Positions 17,636 to 26,120 are shown, counted from the stretch's first letter. The stretch: 64,000 nucleotides of DNA from Streptomyces marokkonensis (GCF_008312835.1 NZ_VSKS01000004.1:124001-188000), one strand, 5' to 3'. The notes: a model not told the origin generated them from the letters alone. Made by a program: numbers and translations.

Positions 17636-18238
17636 CTACTGAGCGGGCAGCACGTGCTTGGCGGCGATCTTCCGCGCGGTGTCCGAGTCGGGGCCCGGCT
17701 GCGGTACGAAGACGGCCTCGCGGTAGTAGCGCAGTTCCGCGATGGACTCGCGGATGTCGGCGAGGGCGCGGTGGTTGCCGTTCTTCTCGGGGCTGTTGAA
17801 GTACGCCCTCGGGTACCAGCGGCGGGCCAGCTCCTTGATGCTGGACACGTCCACGATGCGGTAGTGCAGGTAGTCCTCCAGGGTCGGCATGTCCCGCAGC
17901 AGGAAACCGCGGTCGGTGCCGACGGAGTTGCCGCACAGGGGTGCCTTGCCGGGCTCCTTGACGTGTTCCCTCACATAGTCGAGGACCTGCCGCTCGGCGT
18001 CCTCGAGCGTCGTGCCGCCGGGCAGCTCGGCGAGCAGCCCGGACGCGGTGTGCATCTCCCGCACCACCTCCGGCATCGTCTCCAGGGCCCGCTCCGGCGG
18101 GCGGATGACGATGTCCACGCCCTCGCCGAGCACGTTCAGCTCGGAGTCGGTGACGAGGGCGGCCACTTCGATGAGCGCGTCGTCCGACAGCGAGAGGCCG
18201 GTCATCTCGCAGTCGATCCACACCATGCGATCGTTCAT
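17636..18238 (-). CDS. orn: Oligoribonuclease
   Basis: DEDDh 3'-5' exoribonuclease of 200 residues that degrades nanoRNA, and pGpG in the c-di-GMP pathway, to mononucleotides. The catalytic residues are D9 and E11 (WIDCEMTGL), D109 (NSVGTDRGF), H156 and D161 ([10 protein letters not shown]). The length matches bacterial Orn. It follows adpA on the same strand. The conserved adpA-orn neighbourhood is known in Streptomyces, where loss of orn impairs sporulation. A strong hairpin (18324-18359) separates the two genes, so orn must have its own promoter in the ~130-bp gap. Confidence 0.96.
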   Translation of the reverse strand: MNDRMVWIDCEMTGLSLSDDALIEVAALVTDSELNVLGEGVDIVIRPPERALETMPEVVREMHTASGLLAELPGGTTLEDAERQVLDYVREHVKEPGKAPLCGNSVGTDRGFLLRDMPTLEDYLHYRIVDVSSIKELARRWYPRAYFNSPEKNGNHRALADIRESIAELRYYREAVFVPQPGPDSDTARKIAAKHVLPAQ

Positions 18239-18323
18239 GTGTCTAACCTTACGGCTCGGTGCGCCGCGCGGACCCCGGTGGGCGTACCCATGGTGTCGGT
18301 GTGAACGTCACCGGGGCGGAAGC

Positions 18324-18359
18324 GGGGCGGGCCGGAGGCCGATGCCTCCGGCCCGCCCC
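18324..18359 (-). terminator. Terminator of adpA
   Basis: GGGGCGGGCCGGAGGC and GCCTCCGGCCCGCCCC form a perfect 16-bp stem with a CGAT loop, 11 bp after the adpA stop. It lies upstream of orn on the same strand. Confidence 0.85.
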
Positions 18360-18370
18360 GGCCGGTCACG

Positions 18371-19597
18371 TCACGGTGCGCTCCGCTGGCCGGGCACGCC
18401 CGAGGCCGTCAGGGACGGGCCCAGGGCGCCGGCCGCCGCCGTGCGGCGGGACTGGTGCGGCAGGGGGCTGTCCGGGTGCAGCGTGGGCGGCATCGGGTGC
18501 CCGGCGTGGCCCTGCTGGTGGGAGGTGAGGGACCCCTGGGTGTTCGGGGTGCCCTCGCCGTCCTGGTTCCGGTCGGACTGCGGGCGCCGCGCGCGGTACG
18601 CGGCCCGGTAGGCGGCCGGGGACGAGCCCAGCTGGCGCCGGAAGTGGCCGCGCAGCGCGACCGGTGAGCGGAAGCCGCACCGGCCGGCGACCTCGTCCAC
18701 CGAGTAGTCCGACGTCTCCAGCAGGCGCTGCGCCTGGAGCACCCGCTGCGTGATCAGCCACTGCAGCGGCGCGCTGCCGGTCAGTGAGCGGAAGCGGCGG
18801 TCGAACGTACGGCGGCTCATGTACGCGCGGGCCGCCAGCGTCTCCACGTCGAACTGTTCGTGGAGGTGCTCCAGCGCCCAGGCGACGACCTCCGCGAGCG
18901 GGTCGGCGCCGATCTCCTCGGGTAAAGACCTGTCGAGGTAGCGCTCCTGGCCGCCGCTGCGGCGCGGCGGGACCACCAGGCGCCGGGCGAGTGCCCCGGC
19001 CGCCTCGTTGCCGTGGTCCGTGCGCACGATGTGCAGGCACAGGTCGATCCCGGCCGCGGTGCCCGCCGAGGTCAGCACGTCGCCGTCGTCCACGAAGAGT
19101 TCCCGTGGATCGACGTGCACCGACGGATAGCGTTTCGCCAGCGTCGGCGCGTACATCCAGTGTGTGGTCGCGGGCCGGCCGTCCAGCAGTCCCGCCGCCG
19201 CGAGGACGAAGGCGCCGGTGCACAGCCCGACGATGCGGGCGCCCTCCTCATGGGCCCGGCGCAGTGCGTCGAGCGCCTCCTCCGGTGGCGGGGAGGTGAT
19301 CGAACGCCAGGCCGGCACCACGACGGTGCCCGCCCGGGATATCGCCTCCAGGCCGTGTGGCGCGGTGAGTTCCAGGCCCCCCGTGGTCCGCAGCGGGCCC
19401 TCCTCGCCGCCGCACACCAACAGGCGGTAGCGCGGCACGCCGGCGTCCTGGCGGTCAACCCCGAACACCGACAGCGGGATGGAACTCTCGAAAATGGGGC
19501 CGCCGCTGAACAGCAGCACCGCGACGATCTCCTTGCGGCGTCGCCCGGAGAGTTTCCGGGCCGCGGTTTCCGGCGCGGCAGTGGAGTCGTGGCTCAT
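18371..19597 (-). CDS. adpA: AraC-family master developmental regulator AdpA
   Basis: Pleiotropic transcription factor of 408 residues that drives morphological differentiation and secondary metabolism in streptomycetes. The N-terminal half is a DJ-1/PfpI-like dimerisation domain (about 24-190, with GLCTGAFVLAAAGLL). The C-terminal part is an AraC/XylS double helix-turn-helix (about 235-330, with AYMSRRTFDRRFRSLTG and VAGRCGFRSPVALRGHFRRQ). Leu225 is encoded by TTA (18925-18923) in the linker (RSLPEE). This is the conserved site that makes AdpA synthesis depend on the bldA tRNA. A disordered Gln/His/Pro-rich tail ends the protein. The ATG 19597 follows GAGGGGGG. A perfect AdpA-box match lies upstream, consistent with autoregulation. 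Confidence 0.97.
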   Translation of the reverse strand: MSHDSTAAPETAARKLSGRRRKEIVAVLLFSGGPIFESSIPLSVFGVDRQDAGVPRYRLLVCGGEEGPLRTTGGLELTAPHGLEAISRAGTVVVPAWRSITSPPPEEALDALRRAHEEGARIVGLCTGAFVLAAAGLLDGRPATTHWMYAPTLAKRYPSVHVDPRELFVDDGDVLTSAGTAAGIDLCLHIVRTDHGNEAAGALARRLVVPPRRSGGQERYLDRSLPEEIGADPLAEVVAWALEHLHEQFDVETLAARAYMSRRTFDRRFRSLTGSAPLQWLITQRVLQAQRLLETSDYSVDEVAGRCGFRSPVALRGHFRRQLGSSPAAYRAAYRARRPQSDRNQDGEGTPNTQGSLTSHQQGHAGHPMPPTLHPDSPLPHQSRRTAAAGALGPSLTASGVPGQRSAP

Positions 19598-19727
19598 ACT
19601 GCTAAGCCCCCCTCGGTGGTCGCGGCTCCTCGGTTGTGTCGCTCCTGCACGTTTCCCCTCGGTCCTGCACGAGTCCCCCGCCGTACGACAGTCAAGATCG
19701 AATCTACTGCGTCCTGTTGCGGCCAGG

Positions 19728-19737
19728 TGGCCAGTTC
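19728..19737 (+). promoter_or_regulatory. Candidate AdpA-binding site in adpA promoter
   Basis: TGGCCAGTTC fits TGGCSNGWWY at all ten positions. It lies about 22 bp upstream of the TAGATT -10 candidate, so it would overlap the -35 region, which fits repression of its own gene. The motif is degenerate, so chance matches are common. Confidence 0.45.
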
Positions 19738-19975
19738 GTCACCCGGCAGATTGTCGACTTGGCAACTTGGCGTGAAGCATTCGATCACGAAGGGTTGCAC
19801 TCGCGGGGCGTGCAGGGAAGTGCGCCTTGTCGCAGTGGCCAATCCCCGTAGGGTGCGCAGGGTCCACGGGACCCTTTCCGTGCAGGTCGAACGGGGGTTG
19901 GGGGGTGGTGGGGGTACGGCATGCACACCAGTGGGAAGTTGGCTGAAAAGATACGGGCGCGGGCGCGGAAACCGG

Positions 19976-20209
19976 TCAGCCGACCGGTGTATCCCCGCCA
20001 CCGCGCGGCCGGCCCCCTCGCACCCCGGTCCCGGCCCGTCGGAGCCCGCCCCCGCGGGACCCCGGCTCCCCGGACGGCGGCCGTGCGGTGAGCCGCTGCG
20101 AGCGGCGCATCGGCAGCCGGCAGGCGCCGGTGACGGCGGCGAGACCGAACGCGACCCCGGCGGGCGGCGTCGCACGGTCCCGCTCGGGGGTGGGGCCGGG
20201 TCCGGACAT
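19976..20209 (-). CDS. Possible small protein (77 residues), weak
   Basis: The frame starts at ATG 20209 with GGGAG about seven bases upstream and encodes an Arg/Gly/Pro-rich peptide with a short hydrophobic patch (GVAFGLAAVTGACRL). It lies alone on the adpA strand between adpA and the stress gene. Composition is close to what random high-GC sequence would give, so it may not be a gene. Confidence 0.3.
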   Translation of the reverse strand: MSGPGPTPERDRATPPAGVAFGLAAVTGACRLPMRRSQRLTARPPSGEPGSRGGGLRRAGTGVRGGRPRGGGDTPVG

Positions 20210-20535
20210 CAGGTGCTCCCTGTGGCGTGGCTCACGGGGTTCAACGCGCGGCCTGCCCGTCGGTCACCGCGGGTCCGGGGCGGTCGGCCCGGAGGGCCCC
20301 ACTCTTGCCGCCAAGTGAATCCCGCGCAAACCACCTGTACAGGGCAGCAACCATTGCGTGACGGGCGGCCCCTCGTGCATGCTCCGGGGAACCCGCCTGC
20401 CGGTATGCGCGGGGTCTGGGCTTAGGAGGCGTGCCGCCGTACCCTTGGGGGTATGGGGTTGGGAAGACCATTCCCGGACACAGCTCCGCCGCACACTGTC
20501 GTCCCCCATAGAAGGATCACACCCCCGAGACAGCC

Positions 20536-21063
20536 ATGGCCGGTCACGAATTCTTCGAACCCGCGGACCGCAAGCGGCCGGTCGCCGATCCCACGGCGGC
20601 CGAACCCCTGTCGGCGGAGGAATCACGTCACCCCTGCGACCCCGCCTTCCGGCACGGGGTGGTCGTCGGCTTCGACGGCTCCACCTCCAGTGAACGGGCC
20701 CTCGCGTACGCCATCGGCATGGCGAGGCGCTTCGGCTCGGGCCTGATCATCGTCCATGTGGCCAACCGGCTGCCCACCACGGTGTGGGCCGGTTGCGAGC
20801 CCCCGGTCTTCGTGGACGTCCCGGACCACCGCACGGAGGTGCTCGGGCTCGAGCTCGCCTGTGCGGACTACCTCGCCGAGGTGCCCTGGATCCTGGTCGA
20901 GCGTGGCGGTGACATCTGCCACGAACTCGAAGAGGTGGGGCGGGAGTACGAAGCCGATGCGATCGTCGTGGGTTCCACCCACGGTCTCGTGGGGCGGATC
21001 TTCGGGTCCGTCGCCGGGAGGCTGGCGAAGCGGGCGCAGCGGCCGGTGGTTGTGATTCCGTAA
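20536..21063 (+). CDS. Universal stress protein (UspA family)
   Basis: A 175-residue single-domain universal stress protein with a 40-residue acidic N-terminal extension. The UspA core begins at VVVGFDGSTSSERAL and ends with AIVVGSTHGLVGRIFGSV and RPVVVIP. It contains the ATP-binding pattern G-x2-G-(many)-G-S. Family members bind ATP and modulate survival under hypoxia or starvation; the role here is inferred. No dormancy-regulon (DevR-type) palindrome is apparent upstream. It is followed by a very strong terminator. Confidence 0.88.
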   Translation: MAGHEFFEPADRKRPVADPTAAEPLSAEESRHPCDPAFRHGVVVGFDGSTSSERALAYAIGMARRFGSGLIIVHVANRLPTTVWAGCEPPVFVDVPDHRTEVLGLELACADYLAEVPWILVERGGDICHELEEVGREYEADAIVVGSTHGLVGRIFGSVAGRLAKRAQRPVVVIP

Positions 21064-21069
21064 GTCGTC

Positions 21070-21110
21070 ACGGGCCCCCGTGTGTTGGCCGGCAACACAC
21101 GGGGGCCCGT
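21070..21110 (+). terminator. Terminator of universal stress gene
   Basis: An 18-bp perfect stem (21070-21087 with 21093-21110) closes on a GCCGG loop and is followed by TTCTGT, seven bases after the stop. It is one of the strongest hairpins in the window. Confidence 0.9.
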
Positions 21111-21122
21111 TCTGTCGGTTCG

Positions 21123-21190
21123 GCCCGTGCGGGCGCGTCGGGGTTCTCGCGCGGTTCCCCGCGCCCCTGGGGTGCTGGTCGCCCCGTGCG
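21123..21190 (-). repeat. Dispersed intergenic repeat (GGGGCGCGGGGAAC family)
   Basis: On the minus strand the segment reads CAGGGGCGCGGGGAACCGCG and continues towards a GCCCGCAC end. The same core occurs at 62447-62510, 62657-62720 and 63705-63760, with a variant at 25984-26057, always next to gene 3' ends or in gaps. It lies here between the stress-gene terminator and glmS. Confidence 0.55.
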
Positions 21191-21228
21191 TTGGAGCAGC
21201 GCGGCGATTCGGCCCGAGCCCTTGAGGG

Positions 21229-23046
21229 CTACTCGACCGTGACCGACTTGGCCAGGTTGCGGGGCTTGTCGATGTCCCTGCCGAGGGCCAGGGCCGTGTG
21301 GTAGGCGAGGAGTTGGAGGGGGATGCCCATCAGGATCGGGTCCAGTTCGTCCTCGTTCTTGGGGACGAGGACCGTGTGGTCGGCCTTCTCCTGCTCCTGG
21401 TGGGCCACGGCGACGATCCGGCCGCTGCGGGCCTTGATCTCCTCCATGGCCGCGCGGTTCTTCTCCAGCAGGTCGTCGTCCGGGACGATCGCGACCGTGG
21501 GGAGCGCCGGCTCGATCAGGGCCAGCGGGCCGTGCTTCAGCTCGGAGGCCGGGTAGGCCTCGGCGTGGATGTAGGAGACCTCCTTGAGCTTCAGGGAGGC
21601 CTCACGGGCCACCGGGTAGCCCCGGACGCGGCCGATGAAGAGCATCGAGCGGGCCTCGGCGTACTCCAGGGCCAGCTTCTTGATCTCCTCCTCCTGCTCC
21701 ATGATCTCGGCGATCTGGCCCGGGAGCCGGCGCAGGCCCTCGATGATCCGCTTGCCGTCGCGCACCGACAGGTCACGGGTGCGGCCCAGGTGCAGGGCGA
21801 GCAGGGCGAAGGCGACCGTGGTGTTGGTGAAGCACTTGGTGGACACCACGCACACCTCGGGGCCGGCGTGCACGTAGACGCCGCCGTCCGCCTCGCGGGC
21901 GATCGCGGAGCCGACGACGTTGACCACGCCCAGCACCCGCGCGCCCTTGCGCTTCAGCTCCTGCACGGCGGCCAGCACGTCGTACGTCTCACCGGACTGG
22001 GAGACCGCGATGTACAGGGTGTCGGGGTCCACGACCGCGTTGCGGTAGCGGAACTCCGAGGCCGGCTCGGCGTCGGCGGGGATGCGGGCCAGCTCCTCGA
22101 TCATCTGCGCGCCGATCATGCCGGCGTGGTACGAGGTGCCGCAGCCGAGGATCTTCACCCGGCGGATCCGGCGCGCCTCGCGGGCGTCGAGGTTGAGGCC
22201 GCCGAGGTGCACGGTGGAGAAGCGGTCGTCGATCCGGCCGCGCAGCACCCGGTCCACGGCCTCGGCCTGCTCGTGGATCTCCTTGTGCATGTAGGTGTCG
22301 TGGCCGCCCATGTCGTACGAGGCCGCCTCCCACTCCACGGTGGTCGGCTCGGCGGTCGTGCGGGTGCCCTCGGTGGTGTAGGTGCGGAAGTCGTCCGCCT
22401 TGAGGGTGGCCATCTCGCCGTCGTCCAGCGTGACGATCTGCCGGGTGTGGGCGACCAGCGCGGCGATGTCGGAGGCGACGAACATCTCCTTCTCGCCGAT
22501 GCCGAGGACGACCGGGGAGCCGTTGCGGGCCACGACGATGCGGTCCGGGAAGCCGGCGTGCAGCACGGCGATGCCGTAGGTGCCCTCGATGAGGCGCACG
22601 GTCTCGCGGACCTTGTCCTCCAGCTTCTCGGCCGTCGAGCGGGCGATGAGGTGGACGAGGACCTCTGTGTCCGTCTCGGAGAGGAACTCGACGCCGTCCG
22701 CCTCCAGCTTGCGGCGCAGGTCGGCGGCGTTGTCGATGATGCCGTTGTGGACGACGGCGACCTTGCCCTCGGCGTCCAGGTGCGGGTGGGCGTTCACGTC
22801 GGACGGGGCGCCGTGGGTGGCCCAGCGGGTGTGCGCTATGCCGGTGGTGCCCTTGAAGCGCGCCGGGACCTTCGCCTCCAGGTCGCGCACCCGGCCCTTG
22901 GCCTTGACCATCTTCAGGCCGGTCGTCTTCGGGGACGTGACGACGATGCCCGCCGAGTCGTAGCCGCGGTACTCCAGGCGCTGCAGGCCCTCGAGCAGCA
23001 GGGGGGCGACCTCACGCCTGCCGATGTATCCGACGATTCCGCACAT
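21229..23046 (-). CDS. glmS: Glutamine:fructose-6-phosphate aminotransferase
   Basis: Cytosolic enzyme of 605 residues making glucosamine-6-phosphate from fructose-6-phosphate and glutamine, the entry to peptidoglycan precursors. The N-terminal Ntn glutaminase begins MCGIVGYIGRREV with Cys2 as nucleophile; RYGYDSAG-type and THGAPSDVNAHPH loops are intact. Two SIS isomerase domains follow (from about 285 and 455), with SQSGETYDVLAA and SYIHAEAYPASELKHGP, and the normal ending AKSVTVE. The ATG 23046 is followed directly by the catalytic Cys codon, so the start is certain. A GH20 hexosaminidase nearby fits an amino-sugar setting. Streptomycetes often have two glmS copies; whether this is the main one is unknown. 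Confidence 0.97.
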   Translation of the reverse strand: MCGIVGYIGRREVAPLLLEGLQRLEYRGYDSAGIVVTSPKTTGLKMVKAKGRVRDLEAKVPARFKGTTGIAHTRWATHGAPSDVNAHPHLDAEGKVAVVHNGIIDNAADLRRKLEADGVEFLSETDTEVLVHLIARSTAEKLEDKVRETVRLIEGTYGIAVLHAGFPDRIVVARNGSPVVLGIGEKEMFVASDIAALVAHTRQIVTLDDGEMATLKADDFRTYTTEGTRTTAEPTTVEWEAASYDMGGHDTYMHKEIHEQAEAVDRVLRGRIDDRFSTVHLGGLNLDAREARRIRRVKILGCGTSYHAGMIGAQMIEELARIPADAEPASEFRYRNAVVDPDTLYIAVSQSGETYDVLAAVQELKRKGARVLGVVNVVGSAIAREADGGVYVHAGPEVCVVSTKCFTNTTVAFALLALHLGRTRDLSVRDGKRIIEGLRRLPGQIAEIMEQEEEIKKLALEYAEARSMLFIGRVRGYPVAREASLKLKEVSYIHAEAYPASELKHGPLALIEPALPTVAIVPDDDLLEKNRAAMEEIKARSGRIVAVAHQEQEKADHTVLVPKNEDELDPILMGIPLQLLAYHTALALGRDIDKPRNLAKSVTVE

Positions 23047-23058
23047 ATGCGTATGTTC

Positions 23059-23316
23059 CTAGCCGTAGACGATGCGGCGCAGCTGCCGGAGCGAGAGCTC
23101 GGGCGGTGCCACCGCTCGGTATCTGAGGTCCGCCTCGATCCGTTCGAAGATCGCCGCGTTCACCAGGCCCTGGGCCTGGAGTTCACGGTGGCGGCGACGG
23201 ACGTACTCCTCGGTCGTCTCGTCGAAGTAGGCGAGCACGTCCTGGATCACACGCAGCGCCTCGCCCCGGCTGAGGGGCGTGGACCGCGTCAGATGATCAA
23301 CAAGTTCGTCGTGCAC
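23059..23316 (-). CDS. Small helical protein of unknown function
   Basis: An 85-residue soluble protein starting at GTG 23316, ending 12 bp before the glmS start and on the same strand. The sequence is mainly amphipathic helices (EALRVIQDVLAYFDETTEEYVRRRHRELQAQG) with an SLRQLRRIVYG end. No known motif is recognised. Tight spacing suggests it is co-transcribed with glmS. A similar small gene sits beside glmS in other streptomycetes as far as I recall, so a linked role is plausible but unproven. Confidence 0.75.
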   Translation of the reverse strand: MHDELVDHLTRSTPLSRGEALRVIQDVLAYFDETTEEYVRRRHRELQAQGLVNAAIFERIEADLRYRAVAPPELSLRQLRRIVYG

Positions 23317-23391
23317 CCGATGATCCTGGGGTACCGGAGGCCGTTTCGCAAGAAACGTGCCCGAATTCGGGCAGGCGATGCCGGGCGGACG

Positions 23392-24276
23392 TTACATGCG
23401 CTTGAGGATCGCCTGTTTGGCCAGGGTGAACTCCTCGTCCGTGAGCACCCCGGACCGGTGCAGCTCGCCCAGCTCCCGCAGCCGGCGCAGCAGGGCGTCG
23501 TGGTCGTCCTCGGCGGGGGAGGGCGCCGGCTGGGGGCCGGCCGCCTCCGGTTCCTGGGCGCGCTCGTCGACGGGGGCGGCGGGGTGCGGCAGACGGGCCT
23601 GGACGGCGGCGGCGACGAGCGCCATCAGGGGGTCCTTCTTGAAGCCCCACAGCTCCACCGAATTGGGGTCGTACTTGGCCGGGGCCTTGGTGGGGGCGTT
23701 GCGCACGAAGAAGCGCAGGTGCCCGTTCTCCAGACCGGCCGCCGGCTGCCACTCCACGCCGGTCAGGTCCGTCACCGCGAGGGTGCGGGGGCCGGCGGCG
23801 GCCTTGGCGTCCTCCGTCTTCCAGTTCCACTCCAGCCGGACGCGCTCACCGTCGAAGCTCACCGTGCCGTCCCCGGCGGACACGGACAGCGGCACGGACG
23901 GGCCGGGCAGCAGGTACCCGGTCACCGGGTCGGAGGGGACCTGGTCCAGCAGCAGGGCGGTGCGGACCTCCTCCGTGAAGTACTCGGCGACGCCGTAGCG
24001 GTCGGAGTCGACGACGAGCTGGTAGGGGTCGTGCGGCTCGGTGAGCCGGCCGCCGGCCGCGTGCAGCAGCGGATCGGCGCCGTCCCGCAGCCGCAGCCTG
24101 AGCCGCCCCGCCTTCTTGCCCTGCTCGAACGAGATCCCCGCCAACGCGCCCAGGGGAAGCACCAGTTCACCCAACGTCCTGCGGAGCAGGCCGACGTTCT
24201 TGTCCCGTCCGGGAGTCAGTCGCAGGACCTCCCCGTCGAACGTCCATGTGCCGTCCTTCTGGATGATTTCCGCCAT
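23392..24276 (-). CDS. DUF4429 protein with C-terminal SHOCT motif
   Basis: A 294-residue protein with two copies of a beta-rich ~120-residue module (about 1-125 and 130-225). Each module begins with a G-x-W-x-F-x-G/E-like strand (GTWTFDGEVLRL; GTVSFDGERVRL), typical of DUF4429. A Pro/Ala-rich linker leads to a ~35-residue helical hairpin (LRRLRELGELHRSGVLTDEEFTLAKQAILKRM) that is a SHOCT motif. The beta modules resemble membrane-proximal PH-like folds. No signal peptide is present. It is divergent from the hexosaminidase gene. Function is unknown. Confidence 0.85.
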   Translation of the reverse strand: MAEIIQKDGTWTFDGEVLRLTPGRDKNVGLLRRTLGELVLPLGALAGISFEQGKKAGRLRLRLRDGADPLLHAAGGRLTEPHDPYQLVVDSDRYGVAEYFTEEVRTALLLDQVPSDPVTGYLLPGPSVPLSVSAGDGTVSFDGERVRLEWNWKTEDAKAAAGPRTLAVTDLTGVEWQPAAGLENGHLRFFVRNAPTKAPAKYDPNSVELWGFKKDPLMALVAAAVQARLPHPAAPVDERAQEPEAAGPQPAPSPAEDDHDALLRRLRELGELHRSGVLTDEEFTLAKQAILKRM

Positions 24277-24306
24277 GGGGTGATTGTTTCACCGGACCTG
24301 CGGGAG

Positions 24307-24322
24307 AGTGGTCCATACCCTG
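24307..24322. promoter_or_regulatory. Weak candidate DasR (dre) site
   Basis: AGTGGTCCATACCCTG matches 11 of 16 bases of the DasR consensus AGTGGTCTAGACCACT; the left half is perfect and the right half is poor. It lies 45 bp before the hexosaminidase start, a gene type known to be in the DasR regulon. Confidence 0.35.
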
Positions 24323-24366
24323 TCCGGCTTCCCTTGCGGAGCCACGGAGTTGAGAAGGGAGCGCGT

Positions 24367-25983
24367 GTGAGACGGCAACGACGGCACCACGGAACGACTC
24401 CCCGTACCACCCGGCTGCTCGGATCCCTGCTGCTGGTCATGGCGGCCGGGGCCGTCATGGTGGGAGCGGCCCCCGCGCAGCGCGAGACCGCGCGGGACAC
24501 GTCCCCCGTTCCGCTGGACCGGGTGATCCCGGCCCCCGCCTCGGTGGACCCCGGCGGATCCCCGTACCGCATCACCGAGGACACCCGGATCCGGGTCGAC
24601 GGCTCCCGCGAGGCCCGCCGGGTCGGCGAGTACCTCGCGGACGTCCTGCGGCCCTCCACCGGCTACCGGCTGCCGGTCACCGACCACGGCAGGGGCGGTA
24701 TCCGGCTCCGGATCGCCGAGGGCCCCTACGGCAGCGAGGGCTACCGCCTGCACAGCGGCCGCTCGGGAGTCACCCTCACCGCCGCCGGTCCCGCCGGGCT
24801 CTTCCACGGCGTGCAGACCCTGCGTCAGCTGCTCCCCGCGGCCGTCGAGGAGGACTCCGAACAGCCCGGCCCCTGGCTGGTGGCGGGCGGCACCGTCACG
24901 GACACCCCGCGCTTCGGCTGGCGCGGCGCCATGCTCGACGTCTCCCGGCACTTCTTCTCCGTCGACGAGGTCAAGCGCTACATCGACCAGATCGCCCTGT
25001 ACAAGATCAACAAGCTGCACCTGCACCTCAGCGACGACCAGGGCTGGCGCATCGCCATCGACTCCTGGCCGCGCCTGGCCACCTACGGCGGCTCCACCGA
25101 GGTCGGCGGCGGACCCGGCGGGTACTACACCAAGGCCGACTACCAGGAGATCGTCCGCTACGCCTCCTCCCGTCATCTCGAGGTCGTCCCCGAGATCGAC
25201 ATGCCGGGCCACACCAACGCCGCCCTCGCCTCCTACGCCGACCTGAACTGCGACGGCGTGGCACCCCCGCTCTACACCGGTACGGAGGTCGGCTTCAGCT
25301 CGCTGTGCGTCGGCAAGGAGATCACGTACGACTTCGTGGACGACGTGGTGCGGGAGATCGCCGCGCTCACGCCCGGCCGCTACCTCCACATCGGCGGAGA
25401 CGAGGCGCACTCCACCCCGCACGAGGACTTCGTGGCGTTCATGGACCGGGTGCAGCCGGTCGTCGCGAAGTACGGCAAGACCGTGATCGGCTGGCACCAG
25501 CTGACCGGCGCGAACCCGGCGAAGGGGGCGCTCGCCCAGTACTGGGGCCTGGACCGCACCAGCGGCGCGGAGAAGGAGCAGGTGGCGGAGGCCGCCCGCA
25601 ACGGCACCGGACTGATCCTCTCCCCGGCCGACCGGGCCTACCTCGACATGAAGTACGACAAGAACACACCGCTCGGGCTGTCCTGGGCGGGGTACGTCGA
25701 GGTGCGGCGGTCCTACGACTGGGACCCGGGCGCGTATCTGCCGGGTGTGCCGGCGTCCGCGGTGCGGGGCGTCGAGGCGCCGCTGTGGACGGAGACGCTG
25801 TCGGACTCCGGGGAACTGGAGTACATGGCCTTCCCCCGGCTGCCCGGGATCGCCGAGCTCGGGTGGTCGCCGGCGGCCGCGCACGACTGGGAGGACTACC
25901 GCGTGCGGCTTGCCGCGCAGGCGCCGCGGTGGGACGCGCTGGGGATGGGCTACTACAAGTCGCCGCAGGTGCCCTGGTCGTGA
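24367..25983 (+). CDS. Secreted GH20 beta-N-acetylhexosaminidase
   Basis: Exported enzyme of 538 residues that removes terminal N-acetylglucosamine from chitin oligomers. The N-terminus is basic with a hydrophobic core (LLGSLLLVMAAGAVMVGAAPA), a signal peptide. A GH20b-type domain follows (about 50-180), then the GH20 barrel. The catalytic pair is D345-E346 in HIGGDEAH, and the substrate tryptophans are in LHLSDDQGW and SWAGYVE. GTG 24367 is chosen because AAGGGAG lies five bases upstream and the signal peptide begins there; the longer frame upstream is antisense to glmS. A strong hairpin lies 105 bp downstream. It supplies GlcNAc, the DasR signal in streptomycetes. Confidence 0.93.
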   Translation: MRRQRRHHGTTPRTTRLLGSLLLVMAAGAVMVGAAPAQRETARDTSPVPLDRVIPAPASVDPGGSPYRITEDTRIRVDGSREARRVGEYLADVLRPSTGYRLPVTDHGRGGIRLRIAEGPYGSEGYRLHSGRSGVTLTAAGPAGLFHGVQTLRQLLPAAVEEDSEQPGPWLVAGGTVTDTPRFGWRGAMLDVSRHFFSVDEVKRYIDQIALYKINKLHLHLSDDQGWRIAIDSWPRLATYGGSTEVGGGPGGYYTKADYQEIVRYASSRHLEVVPEIDMPGHTNAALASYADLNCDGVAPPLYTGTEVGFSSLCVGKEITYDFVDDVVREIAALTPGRYLHIGGDEAHSTPHEDFVAFMDRVQPVVAKYGKTVIGWHQLTGANPAKGALAQYWGLDRTSGAEKEQVAEAARNGTGLILSPADRAYLDMKYDKNTPLGLSWAGYVEVRRSYDWDPGAYLPGVPASAVRGVEAPLWTETLSDSGELEYMAFPRLPGIAELGWSPAAAHDWEDYRVRLAAQAPRWDALGMGYYKSPQVPWS

Positions 25984-26057
25984 TGCGGCTGCGGCGCCGT
26001 GGGGGCTGGTCGCGCCCGCGCGGCGGAGCCGCATGGTGACGGGGCCCGCGCCCCTGG
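25984..26057 (-). repeat. Dispersed intergenic repeat, variant with inserted stem
   Basis: GTGGGGGCTGGTCGCGC is followed by CGGCGGAGCCGCAT and then GCGCCCCTGG. This is the family at 21123-21190 with an extra GC-rich hairpin in the middle. It directly follows the hexosaminidase stop codon. Confidence 0.5.
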
Positions 26058-26087
26058 TGTGCTTGCCCTGAGGGTGTTTCCAGCGAC

Positions 26088-26120
26088 GGGCACCCCGGAG
26101 GACCGTACTCCGGGGTGCCC
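26088..26120. terminator. Bidirectional terminator between hexosaminidase and desD
   Basis: GGGCACCCCGGAG (26088-26100) pairs perfectly with CTCCGGGGTGCCC (26108-26120) around a 7-base loop, between two converging genes. It lies 14 bp beyond the desD stop. Confidence 0.85.

Larger units (their letters stand above)
19598..20535. promoter_or_regulatory. Long upstream region of adpA
   Basis: This is a 938-bp gap between adpA (-) and the universal stress gene (+). Near adpA the minus strand carries a -10-like TAGATT (19706-19701), and TGGCCAGTTC (19728-19737) matches the AdpA consensus TGGCSNGWWY exactly. A near match (TGGCGTGAAG) lies about 30 bp further out. The middle holds one weak small frame (19976-20209). 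I see nothing else convincing in 20210-20535. Long adpA leaders are known in other streptomycetes. Confidence 0.55.

Noticed and set aside
20210-20535. Second small gene or riboswitch upstream of the stress gene
   Set aside because: No frame with a ribosome site and coding bias, and no recognisable aptamer pattern.
24307-24322. Confident DasR site before the GH20 gene
   Set aside because: Only the left half fits; it is kept as a weak candidate.
21298-25983. A single 1561-codon plus-strand open frame
   Set aside because: Its first 3 kb is antisense to glmS and the DUF4429 gene and shows no protein-like composition. Only the part from 24367 (GH20 enzyme) is real.
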